DNA of 32,873 nucleotides from Bacteroidota bacterium (lineage in GTDB: Bacteria > Bacteroidota > Bacteroidia > Sphingobacteriales > Sphingobacteriaceae). A program made the position numbers and the translations under genes. The stretch is from the NCBI GenBank assembly GCA_013288235.1, contig JABDCF010000030.1:1-32873 (forward strand), written 5' to 3'. This document shows positions 31,280-32,873 of this stretch, one piece after another; the stretch's first letter is position 1, and each line of letters starts with the position of its first letter. The notes under the pieces are model-generated. The model saw only the letters and a program-made list of their open reading frames with translations, was not told the origin of the DNA and ran no database searches.

Positions 31280-32020
31280 ATGGGATATAAGGATCAGATT
31301 GATTTGTCGAAATTACCAAAGCATGTAGCCATCATTATGGACGGCAACGGGCGGTGGGCAAAAGAAAAAGGCAAATTAAGGATATTTGGACACCATAGCG
31401 GGGTAAATTCGGTGAGGGCGGTTGTTGAAGGCGCAGTTGACCTTAAAGTGCAATATTTAACCCTTTATACTTTTTCAACAGAGAACTGGAACAGGCCGAA
31501 ACTGGAAGTTATGGCCATTATGGAGTTGATGGTTAGCACAATTCATAAGGAAATAGGAAACTTTATGGAGAAAAACGTGCGTTTGCAGGCTATTGGCGAT
31601 TTGGAAATGTTACCGCAAAAATGCTATAACGAATTGATGAATGCTATCGACAAGACCTCGGCCAACACCGGCCTTGTGCTTACCCTGGCATTGAGCTATA
31701 GTTCGCGTCGTGAAATTTTAAGTGCCGTTAAAAGTATTGCCGGCAAAGTTCAGCGGGGCGAATTAAAAATAGAAGATATTGATGAAGAGATTTTTGAAGA
31801 GAACTTATTTACAAAAGGTATGCCCAACCCTGAGCTAATGATCAGGACGAGCGGCGAATATCGTATAAGTAATTATTTACTTTGGCAAATTGCTTATGCC
31901 GAACTGTACTTCACATCAAAATTATGGCCTGATTTCCGTAAGGAAGATTTCTTTGAAGCGATCCTCGATTATCAGAAACGGGAGCGCCGTTTTGGTATGA
32001 CAAGTGAGCAGGTCAACTAA
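31280..32020 (+). CDS. uppS: Isoprenyl (undecaprenyl diphosphate) synthase
   Basis: A 246-residue cis-prenyltransferase that makes the C55 lipid carrier for cell-wall synthesis. The catalytic Asp21 lies in IIMDGNGRWA; LTLYTFSTENWNRP, RTSGEYRISNYLLWQIAYAE and the C-terminal LWPDF region are all present. The length is normal. It precedes bamA by 63 nt, the normal Bacteroidota order. The upstream leader is unusually long (see hairpins), perhaps because the gene was separated from its former upstream partner DUF6089. Confidence 0.96.
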   Translation: MGYKDQIDLSKLPKHVAIIMDGNGRWAKEKGKLRIFGHHSGVNSVRAVVEGAVDLKVQYLTLYTFSTENWNRPKLEVMAIMELMVSTIHKEIGNFMEKNVRLQAIGDLEMLPQKCYNELMNAIDKTSANTGLVLTLALSYSSRREILSAVKSIAGKVQRGELKIEDIDEEIFEENLFTKGMPNPELMIRTSGEYRISNYLLWQIAYAELYFTSKLWPDFRKEDFFEAILDYQKRERRFGMTSEQVN

Positions 32021-32083
32021 ATTTTTACTTTTAACACTTTTTAACAACTGTATAAATTATTTTTAGCCCACTAAAATATTCGA

Positions 32084-32873
32084 ATGAATAAATTTCTTTT
32101 TGCTATTCTTTTCTCTATAATGAGTACCGCAGCGCTGGCCCAGGTTTCAAACCAGCAGAGGTATCCGCTGTCAAAATCGTCGTTACCTGCTGATAGTTTA
32201 AGTTATCTGGAACCCAAAGATTATATAATAGGGGGCATTTCAATTACCGGTACCAAATACCTGGATAAGGATGTACTGTTACAAATATCGAAGTTAAATA
32301 AAGGTGACAAGATAAATTTACCGGGCGAGGCTAACGCCAATGTGGTTAAAAATTTATATCAGCAAAATTTATTTGACGATGTACAATTGAATGTCACAAA
32401 AATAAACCTCGATACCATTTACCTGGAAATAGCTGTGGTTGAGCGCCCGCGTTTATCACGGTTGCACCTTAGCGGCGTACGTAAAGGCGAAATTGAAGAT
32501 GTACAGAAATTACTGTCGGACAAGACCGGTAAAATTGTAAATCAAAATACATTAAGCACTATTACCGCTATAATTAAGAAACATTACAGCGAAAAAGGCT
32601 TTTTGAATACTACGGTAACTATTAATGAGCGACGGGACCCGGGTGATGCAAATAGTGTGATACTTAATGTCAAGATAGACAAGAAGCAGAAAGTAATGAT
32701 CACCGAGGTTACTTTCCAGGGTAACACAGCATTCTCGCAAAAAAAACTCCGTAAGTATTTGTCAAAAACACGTACGCGCAAGTTTTATAACATATTTGGC
32801 TCCCGTAAGTTTAAGCAGGACAAGTACGATGAGGATAAAACAAACCTTATCGAAAAAATGCAGGGCAAGGGTT
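32084..32873 (+). CDS. bamA: BamA, outer-membrane assembly factor (3' end outside window)
   Basis: ATG 32084 opens a frame that reaches the window edge (263 codons plus one base). Signal peptide MNKFLFAILFSIMSTAALAQ (1-20). POTRA-type repeats follow: IIGGISITGTKYLDKDVLLQ, VVERPRLSRLHLSGVRKGEI and VMITEVTFQGNTAFSQKKLR, each with the beta-alpha-alpha-beta pattern. The C-terminal barrel is beyond the window. BamA inserts barrel proteins into the outer membrane, including the receptors and barrel proteins in this window. Confidence 0.9.
   Translation, partial: MNKFLFAILFSIMSTAALAQVSNQQRYPLSKSSLPADSLSYLEPKDYIIGGISITGTKYLDKDVLLQISKLNKGDKINLPGEANANVVKNLYQQNLFDDVQLNVTKINLDTIYLEIAVVERPRLSRLHLSGVRKGEIEDVQKLLSDKTGKIVNQNTLSTITAIIKKHYSEKGFLNTTVTINERRDPGDANSVILNVKIDKKQKVMITEVTFQGNTAFSQKKLRKYLSKTRTRKFYNIFGSRKFKQDKYDEDKTNLIEKMQGKG

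Noticed and set aside
1..32873. CRISPR arrays, tRNA, rRNA, transposase or integrase genes
   Set aside because: The repeats seen are inverted or dispersed, without regular spacers, and no cloverleaf, rRNA stretch or DDE/tyrosine recombinase motif was found by eye.

Overview
The window looks like chromosome of a Bacteroidota species close to Mucilaginibacter or Pedobacter (Sphingobacteriaceae). The evidence is a SusC/SusD pair, a PorT-type type IX secretion gene, a DUF6089-uppS-bamA order, LytS/LytTR signalling, promoters of the Bacteroidota type (TTTG-N17-23-TAnnTTTG) and few Shine-Dalgarno sites. No rRNA, tRNA, CRISPR array or transposase gene was seen. The genus is inferred from gene content, not from a search.

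Layout. 1-5.2 kb, mostly minus strand: a truncated secreted Q/T/A-rich protein; an envelope-stress operon (LiaF-like protein, LytS kinase, LytTR regulator) with a clear promoter; an unknown membrane protein on the plus strand; and a short LiaF-membrane-domain paralog. 5.3-7.4 kb: AguA and AguB, the agmatine-to-putrescine route. 7.4-13.8 kb: a stand-alone receiver protein, a 50-residue membrane peptide, an outer-membrane barrel protein, OsmC, EngB, a VOC protein, a zinc-type dehydrogenase and a Tat-exported Gfo/Idh/MocA oxidoreductase. 14.0-20.4 kb, plus strand: ubiE-porT, an SDR, a YqeY protein, an alpha/beta hydrolase, a CBS protein, nadK and a DUF6089 protein. 20.4-31.1 kb: an accessory block. 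31.1 kb to the end: uppS and the start of bamA.

The accessory block is the most unusual part. In many Bacteroidota, CBS-nadK-DUF6089-uppS-bamA is one continuous run. Here about 10.7 kb separates DUF6089 from uppS. The block holds an approximately 60-70 bp repeat family, an orphan small membrane protein, a VOC plus AraC pair, a candidate small RNA, a SusC/SusD pair without enzymes, and several gene relics (VOC-like, SusC N-terminus, GspF C-terminus, toxin-like tail). It also carries an AT-rich SMI1/KNR4-type immunity gene and an ExbD without its ExbB.

Two other themes cross the window. First, two genes are split by one-base shifts inside homopolymers: the LytS kinase at 2018-2025 and the barrel protein at 9275-9280. 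Either could be a sequencing error or a real on/off switch. Second, many intergenic gaps hold inverted repeats built from iterated short words. Some words are shared between sites (tccgaaagtc), and one 33-bp palindrome occurs twice with compensatory changes in its arms. One of these repeats has been read into the 3' end of a response-regulator gene.
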